DNA from: CCY15215 sp039194995 | GTDB taxonomy: Bacteria > Cyanobacteriota > Cyanobacteriia > Cyanobacteriales > Spirulinaceae | Direction: 5' to 3' | DNA: 64,000 bases | Assembly (NCBI GenBank): GCA_039194995.1 | Contig: JBCCVR010000008.1 | Span: 1-64,000 of the forward strand | Shown: piece after piece, positions 48,172 through 55,704 of the stretch | How positions within the stretch are numbered: the stretch's first letter is position 1 | How the letters are laid out: each line of letters begins with the position of its first letter | The notes under the pieces: model-generated | Seen by the model: the letters and a program-made list of their open reading frames with translations, nothing else | Told to the model about the DNA's origin: nothing | Databases searched by the model: none | Translations under genes and position numbers: made by a program

Positions 48172-48708
48172 ATGACAAGCTACGAACAACAAACAACAAA
48201 TAACAAACAACAAATAACAATTCGTGATATTTCCATTGACGATCTCGCGCCGATTTATCATTTGGGAGAGCGATTATTTACGCGCGATCGCTATCCTTCC
48301 CTATACCGAACTTGGGACGAGTGGGAAGTAGCGAGATTGTACAATACGGATTGGGAATATTGTCTGGTTGCAGAGATTGAGAGAGAATTAGCCGGGTTTA
48401 TTTTGGGTACGATTTTCACCAAACATGCCGTCACTTACGGGTATTTGAATTGGATGGGAGTCGAACCGAAATTTCAACGGCATGGTGTTGGCGATCGCCT
48501 CGTCGATAAACTCATCGAACGAATGATTGGCGAAGACGTACAATTGGTTTTAGCAGATACCGATCCCGAAAATACCCCGGCAATTAACTTTTTCAAAGGC
48601 AAGGGATTTGATGGCGAACGCAAGCACGTTTTCTTATCAATGAATCTGATAGAACATGAATATTATGGAAAATTAATTGCTTACGAACGAGACAAAAAAG
48701 CAAGATAG
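48172..48708 (+). CDS. GNAT-family N-acetyltransferase
   Basis: A 178-residue protein with the acetyl-CoA binding signature VEPKFQRHGVGDRLVDKLIERM (motif A, R-x2-G-x-G) and LVLADTDPENTPAINFFKGKGF (motif B). Preceding strands CLVAEIERELAGFILGTIF and VTYGYLNWMGV fit the fold. The acceptor is unknown; such enzymes acetylate amines or protein N-termini. The first 17 residues (MTSYEQQTTNNKQQITI) are encoded by the short tandem array at 48184-48220, so part of the N-terminus derives from a spacer repeat. TGAGG lies ahead of the ATG. Confidence 0.88.
   Translation: MTSYEQQTTNNKQQITIRDISIDDLAPIYHLGERLFTRDRYPSLYRTWDEWEVARLYNTDWEYCLVAEIERELAGFILGTIFTKHAVTYGYLNWMGVEPKFQRHGVGDRLVDKLIERMIGEDVQLVLADTDPENTPAINFFKGKGFDGERKHVFLSMNLIEHEYYGKLIAYERDKKAR
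48184..48220. repeat. Short tandem repeat (AACAACAAAT type) inside the GNAT coding region
   Basis: AACAACAAACAACAAATAAC-type units lie directly after the GNAT start codon and are translated as EQQTTNNKQQIT. Confidence 0.7.
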
Positions 48709-48739
48709 ATAATCAGTCACCAGTCACCAATTAATAATA

Positions 48740-49756
48740 ATGCAAGCCGTTTTAATGACCGAGCCGGGTTCGCCGGACGTTCTACAAATCCAAGATATTC
48801 CTGCACCTACCATCAACAAAAATAATCAAGTATTAATTAGAATTTACGGGGCTGGAGTGAATCCCATCGATACAAAAATTCGCCGTCGAGGGACATTTTA
48901 TCCAGAACAAATGCCCGCTATTTTAGGCTGCGATGGAGCGGGAATCATTGAAGCGATCGCCCCAGAAGTCACGCAATTTAAACCGGGAGATGAAGTTTAT
49001 TATTGCTGTGGCGGTCTCGGACAAACCGGAACGGGAAACTATGCCCAATATGCCGTTGTTGAAGAACATTATCTCGCGCTCAAACCCAAAACCCTCTCTT
49101 TTGTCGAAGCCGCAGCCGCACCCCTTGTTTTAATTACTGCTTGGGAGGCACTATACGACCGAGGACGGCTCGAAGCGGGGCAAAAGGTCTTAATTCAGGC
49201 TGGAGCTGGGGGAGTGGGTCACGTCGCCATCCAACTGGCTAAAATTAAAGGAGCAGAAGTTTGTACCACCGTCAGTACCCCTGACAAGGAAAGATTGGTC
49301 AGACAACTAGGAGCAGATTTGCCGATTCTCTATCGACAGAAAGACGTTGCGAAAGCGGCGATCGCTTGGACGCAGAGGAAAGGAGTCGATCTCGCGTTCG
49401 ATACCGTCGGGGGAAAAATCCTATTCGACACCATTCCCGCCGTGAAGTATGGTGGAGATATCGTGACTCTCCTCGAACCCGATCTCAGCCAAGGGAACTT
49501 TAAACTCGCTCGCAAGCGCAATCAACGCCTGAGCATGGAACTGATGCTAACCCCAATGTTAGAAAGACTCGTCGAGGGGCAGAAATATCACGGGCAAATT
49601 TTACGTCAATGTGCCGAGTGGATCGATGCGGGTCGCTTGAAAATCCATCTCAGTCGTACCTTTCCCCTAGAACAAGCCTCGAAAGCCCATCAAGCGATCG
49701 AAACGGGTTCATCTACAGGCAAAATCGCGTTGACAGTTACTGCAACTGATGACTGA
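48740..49756 (+). CDS. Zinc-independent quinone oxidoreductase-like MDR protein
   Basis: A 338-residue medium-chain dehydrogenase/reductase. GroES-like N-terminal domain (VLIRIYGAGVNPIDTKIRRR and PAILGCDGAGII). NADPH-binding Rossmann domain with VLIQAGAGGVGHVAIQLAKIKGAEVCTT (about residues 150-177). The catalytic zinc ligands of alcohol dehydrogenases are absent, and the NPIDTK motif is typical of quinone oxidoreductases and crotonyl-CoA-like enones. The electron acceptor is unknown. The final codons run into a tandem array (49745-49791). Possibly co-transcribed with the GNAT gene 31 bases upstream. Confidence 0.9.
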   Translation: MQAVLMTEPGSPDVLQIQDIPAPTINKNNQVLIRIYGAGVNPIDTKIRRRGTFYPEQMPAILGCDGAGIIEAIAPEVTQFKPGDEVYYCCGGLGQTGTGNYAQYAVVEEHYLALKPKTLSFVEAAAAPLVLITAWEALYDRGRLEAGQKVLIQAGAGGVGHVAIQLAKIKGAEVCTTVSTPDKERLVRQLGADLPILYRQKDVAKAAIAWTQRKGVDLAFDTVGGKILFDTIPAVKYGGDIVTLLEPDLSQGNFKLARKRNQRLSMELMLTPMLERLVEGQKYHGQILRQCAEWIDAGRLKIHLSRTFPLEQASKAHQAIETGSSTGKIALTVTATDD

Positions 49757-49791
49757 TAACTGATAACTGATGACTGATAACTGATAACTGA
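49745..49791. repeat. Short tandem repeat (GATAACTGAT type)
   Basis: Units GATGACT/GATAACT repeated about seven times, beginning in the last codons of the oxidoreductase gene (coding TATDD) and ending 6 bases before cbiT. Confidence 0.8.
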
Positions 49792-49797
49792 TCAACC

Positions 49798-50388
49798 ATG
49801 CTTTGGCCTTACAAAACTCCCGGCATTCCCGACGATTTATTCGAGCGACTTCCGGGTATTTCTTTAAGTAAACGAGAAGTCCGCCTCTTATTGCTTTCTG
49901 CCTTACGTTTGGAATCCCGCTCCGTCCTGTGGGATATTGGCGCGGGAACGGGAACAATCCCAGTAGAAGCTGGATTGCTTTGTCCGGATAGTACAATTGT
50001 TGCTGTCGAACGAGATACCGACGTTGCCAATTTAATCCGGTATAACTGCGATCGCTTTGAAGTCAAAAACGTTAAAGTCATTGAAGGCAACGCACCAGAC
50101 TGCTTGCAGGAGTTACACCCCAAACCCGCACGCATTTGTTTGGAAGGGGGAAAACCAATTCAGAGTATCTTAAGAGCCTTATGGGAAGAACTGCAACCAA
50201 ACGGTAGAATTGTAGCAACAGCAAGCAATTTGGAAAGTCTTTACGCCCTCTCTGAAGGATTTGCTCAACTGCAAGCTCGCAATCTTGAGGTCGTGCAATC
50301 ATCAGCAAATCGTTTGGAAAAACGCGGCATTCATCAAACCTTTGCTGCTGTTAATCCCATTTTCATCTTGAGCGGGGAAAAGTTTTAA
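49798..50388 (+). CDS. cbiT: Cobalt-precorrin-6B C15-methyltransferase (decarboxylating)
   Basis: A 196-residue SAM-dependent methyltransferase of the cobalamin pathway, methylating C15 with decarboxylation. It has the CbiT layout: PGIPDDLFERLPGISLSKREVRLLLLSALRL at the N-terminus, motif I VLWDIGAGTGTIPVEAGLL, then IVAVERDTDVANLIRYNCDRF, and the RICLEGGKPIQSILRALWEELQPNGRIVATA strand-helix. In many bacteria CbiT is fused to CbiE as CobL; here it is a single domain. The gene is isolated from other cobalamin genes in this window, and no cobalamin riboswitch is visible in its short leader. Confidence 0.93.
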   Translation: MLWPYKTPGIPDDLFERLPGISLSKREVRLLLLSALRLESRSVLWDIGAGTGTIPVEAGLLCPDSTIVAVERDTDVANLIRYNCDRFEVKNVKVIEGNAPDCLQELHPKPARICLEGGKPIQSILRALWEELQPNGRIVATASNLESLYALSEGFAQLQARNLEVVQSSANRLEKRGIHQTFAAVNPIFILSGEKF

Positions 50389-50428
50389 TTGGTTATTGGT
50401 TATTGGTTATTGATTATTGGTTATTGGG
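50389..50428. repeat. Short tandem repeat (GGTTATT type)
   Basis: Five GGTTATT/GATTATT heptamers directly after the cbiT stop. Confidence 0.8.
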
Positions 50429-50507
50429 CTCCTAATCCCTAACATCTTCCTAATACTCATTCCCCCATTACCCGCTCGCCCCGAGCTTTGTCAAAGATAA
50501 ATTGCTT

Positions 50508-51428
50508 ATGCCTTGGTCTCGTATTTTCAGCGCGATCGCCGCGATCGCCGTTGCCTTATTCATGATTGTTGCTGGTGGTTGGTATTTTACCGCCGGATTT
50601 ATGGTAATTGTTTTTTTAGGACAATTAGAGTATTTTCAGATGGTGCGATCGAAGGGGATCGAACCGGCAGCCAAAACAACCTTGTTGATTTCGCAAATTT
50701 TACTCGCGACTGCTGCAATTTCTCCTCGAGTGACCGATGCCTTGTTTCCCGTCGGCGGAACTTTAATTTGCTTCTACTTGCTCTTTCAACCCAAACTCGC
50801 CAGCATTGCCGATATTTCAACTTCAATTTTGGGGTTGTTTTATGGGGGCTACCTGCCGAGTTATTGGATTCGGTTGCGGGTAGATTCGGGCACGATCGAC
50901 TATCGGGCGATCGCACCGGATTTTAACGCCGATCCTTTTTCGTTCCTCAATCTTATCGGCGATCGCGCTTGGTCGAACTTCCTCGATCTACATTTTCTGT
51001 CCTCCGCATTAACAACAACATTTTTAGCTTTTGGGTGCATCTGGGCGGCGGATATCGGTGCTTATCTCATGGGAAAATTCTTCGGGCGCACCCGTCTTTC
51101 TCATATCAGTCCCAAGAAAACCGTAGAAGGCGCTATCTTCGGGATTTTGGGCAGCATCGGCGTTGCCACCATTGGGGCGTGGTATCTCTACTGGAATAGC
51201 TGGCAATTGAGCGGCATTCTCATGGGCGGTTTGATTGGTATTGCCAGCTTATTGGGAGATTTGACCGAATCGATGATGAAACGAGATGCCGGGGTGAAAG
51301 ATTCCGGACAACTCATTCCCGGTCACGGAGGTATCCTCGATCGCACGGATAGCTATGTTTTTACAGCCCCCTTGGTTTACTATTTCATTAGCGCAATTTT
51401 ACCGCTCTTGCCCGCTTCAATTTTTTAG
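50508..51428 (+). CDS. cdsA: Phosphatidate cytidylyltransferase (CDP-diacylglycerol synthase)
   Basis: A 306-residue membrane enzyme making CDP-diacylglycerol from phosphatidate and CTP, the branch point to phosphatidylglycerol. It has about eight membrane helices. The C-terminal signature is SMMKRDAGVKDSGQLIPGHG followed by GILDRTDS, with the conserved metal-binding aspartates. The preceding CIWAADIGAYLMGKFFGRTRLSHISPKKTVEGAIFG in pieces also matches the family. The ATG at 50508 is chosen; an in-frame TTG lies six bases upstream. The spacer before it has a partial GGTTATT array. Confidence 0.95.
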   Translation: MPWSRIFSAIAAIAVALFMIVAGGWYFTAGFMVIVFLGQLEYFQMVRSKGIEPAAKTTLLISQILLATAAISPRVTDALFPVGGTLICFYLLFQPKLASIADISTSILGLFYGGYLPSYWIRLRVDSGTIDYRAIAPDFNADPFSFLNLIGDRAWSNFLDLHFLSSALTTTFLAFGCIWAADIGAYLMGKFFGRTRLSHISPKKTVEGAIFGILGSIGVATIGAWYLYWNSWQLSGILMGGLIGIASLLGDLTESMMKRDAGVKDSGQLIPGHGGILDRTDSYVFTAPLVYYFISAILPLLPASIF

Positions 51429-51566
51429 GGGCAGGGAGAGTGGGAATAGTAAGGAAAGGAGGATATGCGGATCGCCCGGTCTCGATTCCTTTTTCTTGCG
51501 ATCGTTGAGAATTAAATTAAGATTGGTTTTATTAGGTGGAAGCCATCGAGATGGGGATGGGAAATT

Positions 51567-54500
51567 ATGACTTTCAAACAGAATTCAACTTCAGAAAACT
51601 CTAATGGCAACGGATCTAGTCAATCTCGAGGCTCGACCAATGCTTCCCAGCGCACCCGTTCTTGGGACGATCTACTGGATTTTTGGGCAGAACCCGAAGA
51701 TGAAGATTTTGGCGAATCCAATCTCTCCGAGGAACAAAACCCGCCGGAACGCTCTGTCACGGATAATGCTGCACCCGCGCCAATAAATGGGAGTGCTAAT
51801 GGGGACGAGGCTGACTTAACCTTGAACGATCTCGAACAATTACTCGCTCAAAATCCTTCCAATGCGCCTCAACGCGATCGCTTCTCGGAAGGGGAAGAGT
51901 CCGAAACGCCCAATTGGACGGAAAAAATCAGCAAATTTCAACCCTCGCCTTTCGAGGCTACCGAAACGCCCTCGCTTTCCGACGATGAATGGCCGGCATT
52001 AACGGATGCAGATAATACTCCCGCGCTTTTTGAAGGTTTAATCGAACCCGTCGAACTTGCGCCCGATTCCTTTAAGAAAGACAAACTCGAGGATAAACCC
52101 GACAAAATTCCCGCGACCCCGGCCTCTGAAGAACGAGTAGTAGAACGCGCAGAGAGCCAAAAAGAAGCCCCTTCAACATCTCAACCCATTCCCTCGATTG
52201 CCTCTACCGGAGCGGTCTCCCCCAGCCAACAGGAACGACTCGCCTCCGTGGAAACAGAGACACCTAGGGAAGCCCAAACCGAAAATTTTGCTCCCCAGTC
52301 GGACTCGATCGCCAGCCCACCCCAGGAGACCCATCCTTCCGAGGAAGCAACTCAACTCGAGGCAAACCACGCGATCGCGTCTTCTCCTCCAGAAGTGATA
52401 GAAAAAGAGGCCCGAGCAAAATCCGCCCCCGTCCCTCCCTCTCCTCAAAAACAAGCCCCCACCCCAACCCGTAAAGCGCCTTCCCCGTCAAACCCGAGAG
52501 CCAGAGGCGATCGCCCCCGTCAAAACGGAGCGGGCAAATCCCAACAGAAACGCAAAAATGGCTCGGCCCGGAGTTACGGTTTATTTAAACCCCGTGCTGA
52601 AGAACTTGACGATCCCCTCAAAGACTTGCGAGATTTTCTCCTTGCTGATTCTCCCAAGCTAGAACCTCCTCCAACCCCCGAGGAGGAGGAGGATGACGAT
52701 CTGGATATTCCCGATCTCATTACCTTTGAAAATTCTCTCAAACGGTTGCACGACCTTGAACAGTCCGCACCGACTTCCCCCAAATCTTCCCCAAAACCCC
52801 CTCAATCCAAAAAAGTCCAAACTCCTCCCCCAACCCCCAAACCCGAAGCGCCCAAACTCGAAACCCCAGCCCCCAAACTCGAAACCCTAGCCCCCAAACC
52901 CGAAACCCCAGCCCCCAAACCCGAAACCCCGACCCCCAAACTCGATTTCAGACCCATGTTGGGGGAATTGGAAACGGCTGCCAAATCTTTGGGCGATGTT
53001 GATGTAACGCAATTGCACGGGACGATTGAAGAATTAGAAGACAAACTCGCCGCCCTCGAGAATCAAGTTTACGAACCTACTGAGGTGATTAATCCTCTCG
53101 TGCCCCTCATGGTGCAACTGCTGAAAATGAAAGTGGGGGTTAATCAAGATGCGGTGATGGAAGCGGTCGTTCCCATTATCGATGAAGTCATTCAAAGACG
53201 CACCCAGCAAAATCGCCCAGCCATGAGCGAGGCATTTGCAGAATTAATTCCGGAAGCGATCGCCAGAGAAATCAAAAAGTCTCCACAAGAGGTCGCCAAG
53301 GCGATTGGTCCGGAAATGGGGGCAGCCATCCGCGAACAAATCAGAGTGGAAAAAAACGCCATTTCCGAAGCCCTCGGGCCGGAAATGGGGCGGGCGATCA
53401 AACAACAAATCGAAGTGGAACGGGATGCCATGGTGGATGCCCTCTATCCCGTCATTGGCTCCACGGTCTCGAAATATATGGGCGATGTCGTTTCAGCCAT
53501 TAATGATAAAGTTGAGAAAACCTTCAGTCCAGAAGGCATTACCCGAAAAATCCGCGCCAAACTGCAGGGAGTTTCTGAAGCTGAATTAATCCTGCAAGAA
53601 TCCGTACCCGTGACGGTGCAGGCAATTTTCCTCATTCACAAAGCCTCGGGACTGACGATCTCGGAAATCCAGCCCGCCCTCGAACACCGCCTTGAAGCCA
53701 ATATGCTGGCGGGAATGCTGACGGCAATTCGGAGTTTTGTCAACGACTGTATTGCCCAATCGGGAGAAATTGCCGAACTCAATGAAATTGAATACGGCGA
53801 CTCTCGCATTATCTTGGAGGTTGCCGGCTATTGCTATCTCGCCGTCGCTGTGAAGGGAGAGCATCCCAAAGCCTTTGTCAAGCAAATGCGTCAGACCCTC
53901 GGCCAGATCGTCCAGAAATACGATCGCGAGATAGAGGAATTTGAAGGGGATTCCGAAACCATTCCCGCCGCCATTCCCGGGTTACTCGAAAAATTAATTC
54001 CTAAGCCTCCCTCAGAACAAAAGAAATCCCCCACGGCATTGCTGAGTTTATTGGCGGCGATCGTGCTCTTGGTCGTTGCGCCTTGGGGCTATTTTCAAGT
54101 CCGGGGCTATTTCAATCGCCGCATGGAAGCCAAAATCGACGCGGCTTTGGTGGACTTAGAAGCCTCTTCTTATACCGAACTTGCATCCGACGTTCGGGGT
54201 AAAAAAGTCTCCCTCACCGGCCGGGTGCCGTTGATAGAAATGAAAGATAATGCGGCTAAGATGGTCGAGGGTATCGATCCTCGCTTGGAAGTAGACAATC
54301 AAATCGCCGTGGTGCAGGTGCCGCCGGATCCGGCTTGGGTGGCGACTTCGATCGAGTTGGTGACTTCTCTGCTCAATCGCGATCGCGATATTGACATTAC
54401 CGCCGCTTATGCTCCTGGTAAAGTGACGTTACGAGGTGGTGTTGCCCGTTTGGAAGATTACAGCACGATTATCAATGCTTTTCAAAAGTTACCGGGGATC

Positions 54501-54872
54501 GATATAGTCGATCGCGCTCAATTGTTGCCGGAAGTCCTGCAAAAGCGCATCTATTTCGAAGAGACTTCCTCTCGGCTGACTTCGCAGGAAATCTCGAATA
54601 CCCTCGTTCCCATTCAAAGATTTCTCAACGAACACCCCGAACTACGGCTAAAAATTATCGGTCATGCCGATCCGACGGGACAATCGGAAGATAATCGAGT
54701 GCTTTCAACAGAACGGGCGATGGTCGTCCGGCGGGAACTCGAACGGCGTGGCATCGATCCAGAACGCCTCGAAAATATCGGTATTCCCGAAGCGCCTCCG
54801 GACGTAGCAGCCGAACAGCCGTTAAAATGGAGTCGTTGCGTTCGTTTTGAATTAGCATTCGCGGATGAATGA
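51567..54872 (+). CDS. Large OmpA-family protein with proline-rich N-terminus, longin/roadblock-like region and BON-like repeats
   Basis: A 1101-residue protein. Residues 1-480 are acidic and proline-rich, presumably disordered, with a PKPETPAPK-type tandem stretch (about 420-460). Residues about 480-700 are helical. A region near 675-800 (VTVQAIFLIHKASGLTIS, MLTAIRSFVNDCI, LEVAGYCYLAVAVKG) looks like the longin/roadblock sensors that regulate small GTPases. One membrane helix (about 823-841) follows. In the periplasm are two BON-like units (VSLTGRVPLIEMKDNA; VTLRGGVARLEDYS) and an OmpA peptidoglycan-binding domain (GHADPTGQSEDNRVLSTERAMVVRREL). A Rab-like GTPase and an adenylate cyclase follow. 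Confidence 0.82.
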   Translation: MTFKQNSTSENSNGNGSSQSRGSTNASQRTRSWDDLLDFWAEPEDEDFGESNLSEEQNPPERSVTDNAAPAPINGSANGDEADLTLNDLEQLLAQNPSNAPQRDRFSEGEESETPNWTEKISKFQPSPFEATETPSLSDDEWPALTDADNTPALFEGLIEPVELAPDSFKKDKLEDKPDKIPATPASEERVVERAESQKEAPSTSQPIPSIASTGAVSPSQQERLASVETETPREAQTENFAPQSDSIASPPQETHPSEEATQLEANHAIASSPPEVIEKEARAKSAPVPPSPQKQAPTPTRKAPSPSNPRARGDRPRQNGAGKSQQKRKNGSARSYGLFKPRAEELDDPLKDLRDFLLADSPKLEPPPTPEEEEDDDLDIPDLITFENSLKRLHDLEQSAPTSPKSSPKPPQSKKVQTPPPTPKPEAPKLETPAPKLETLAPKPETPAPKPETPTPKLDFRPMLGELETAAKSLGDVDVTQLHGTIEELEDKLAALENQVYEPTEVINPLVPLMVQLLKMKVGVNQDAVMEAVVPIIDEVIQRRTQQNRPAMSEAFAELIPEAIAREIKKSPQEVAKAIGPEMGAAIREQIRVEKNAISEALGPEMGRAIKQQIEVERDAMVDALYPVIGSTVSKYMGDVVSAINDKVEKTFSPEGITRKIRAKLQGVSEAELILQESVPVTVQAIFLIHKASGLTISEIQPALEHRLEANMLAGMLTAIRSFVNDCIAQSGEIAELNEIEYGDSRIILEVAGYCYLAVAVKGEHPKAFVKQMRQTLGQIVQKYDREIEEFEGDSETIPAAIPGLLEKLIPKPPSEQKKSPTALLSLLAAIVLLVVAPWGYFQVRGYFNRRMEAKIDAALVDLEASSYTELASDVRGKKVSLTGRVPLIEMKDNAAKMVEGIDPRLEVDNQIAVVQVPPDPAWVATSIELVTSLLNRDRDIDITAAYAPGKVTLRGGVARLEDYSTIINAFQKLPGIDIVDRAQLLPEVLQKRIYFEETSSRLTSQEISNTLVPIQRFLNEHPELRLKIIGHADPTGQSEDNRVLSTERAMVVRRELERRGIDPERLENIGIPEAPPDVAAEQPLKWSRCVRFELAFADE

Positions 54873-54933
54873 TGGCAATTTCATGAAAGTTTTTCTGGCA
54901 ATTGATTTATGGGTAAAGTTTCTCGGAAAATCT
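54810..54933. repeat. 124-bp near-tandem duplication, unit 1 (end of OmpA gene)
   Basis: Covers the last 63 bases of the OmpA gene, its spacer, and a copy of the first 25 bases of the GTPase gene. Unit 2 is at 54947-55070, after a 13-base spacer. Both units are exactly 124 bases and differ by scattered substitutions. The extra GTPase start at 54909 reads MGKVSRKIYRTER and stops after 17 codons. Confidence 0.85.
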
Positions 54934-54946
54934 ATCGGACGGAGCG

Positions 54947-55070
54947 GCCGAACAGCCGTTAAAATGAAGTTGTGATGTTCATTTTGAATTAGCATTCGCG
55001 GATAAATGATGGGAATTTCGTTAAGGTTTTTCTGATAATTGATTTATGGGTAAAGTTTCTCGGAAAATCT
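54947..55070. repeat. 124-bp near-tandem duplication, unit 2 (start of GTPase gene)
   Basis: Contains a decayed copy of the OmpA 3' end (with base changes that add a stop, AAAATGAAGTTGTGA) and the real start of the GTPase gene at 55046. Confidence 0.85.
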
Positions 55071-55576
55071 GCCTTGTTGGTGATTTTAGTGTTGGTAAAA
55101 CTAGTCTTATTCGCCGTTTTGTAGACGATCAATTCAGTGATGAATATTTATCTACCGTGGGCGTAAAATTATCTCAAAAATCTGTCAATCTTCAAGGAGA
55201 AGATGGAGAAGATAAACCCGTCGATCTTTTCATTTGGGACATTGAAGGGCAAACTCAGTTTAAAGGGATTGCCCCGAGTTATCTTCAGGGGGCAAAGGGT
55301 GCGATTATTGTTGCTGATGTGAAGCGTCAAGAAACGCTAGAACACTTGCGAAATCATCTCGATTTATTTTTTAAGATCAATCCCAAAGGCTGGGTGATTG
55401 TGGCTTTAAATAAATCGGATTTAATTAGTGAGGATAAAGTAGAAAAACTCTTGCACGCAAATCAGTTTCAGGCAGATTATCCCAAGGTTATTGGGACTTA
55501 TGCAACTTCAGCAAAGACAGGAAAAGATGTCAATGAAATCTTTTACGAATTAGCTGCCAGCATGATTTTTTCTTAA
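55046..55576 (+). CDS. Bacterial Rab/Ras-like small GTPase
   Basis: A 176-residue GTPase with all five G boxes. P-loop GDFSVGKTS (12-20), switch I Thr37 (DEYLSTVGVKLS), G3 WDIEGQ with Asp65 and the catalytic-type Gln69 (DTAGQ in Rab), G4 NKSD (122-125) and G5 TSAK. The VGVKLSQKSV segment after switch I is Rab-like. There is no C-terminal cysteine for lipid attachment. Such GTPases in bacteria act as polarity or signalling switches (MglA and relatives). It follows the OmpA protein, which carries a candidate longin-like regulator, and precedes an adenylate cyclase by 128 bases. A 124-base duplication spans its start. Confidence 0.93.
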   Translation: MGKVSRKICLVGDFSVGKTSLIRRFVDDQFSDEYLSTVGVKLSQKSVNLQGEDGEDKPVDLFIWDIEGQTQFKGIAPSYLQGAKGAIIVADVKRQETLEHLRNHLDLFFKINPKGWVIVALNKSDLISEDKVEKLLHANQFQADYPKVIGTYATSAKTGKDVNEIFYELAASMIFS

Positions 55577-55614
55577 TTTGTTGTTTGTTGTTTGTTGTTC
55601 GTTGTTTGTTGCTT
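55577..55614. repeat. Short tandem repeat (TTGTTTG type)
   Basis: Five TTGTTTG/TTGTTCG heptamers right after the GTPase stop. Confidence 0.8.
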
Positions 55615-55704
55615 GCACTGAACTTTGCCAAAGTGTTTGGGGTTAGCACTTTCATCGAGAAAATGACGGCTCGCTGACGACAAATCGTAACGAGCTTACC
55701 TCTC

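Noticed and set aside
44390..55614. Regular short repeats that might suggest CRISPR arrays
   Set aside because: Units are 7-8 bases, contiguous and without spacers. They fit short tandem repeats, not CRISPR. No cas gene is in the window.
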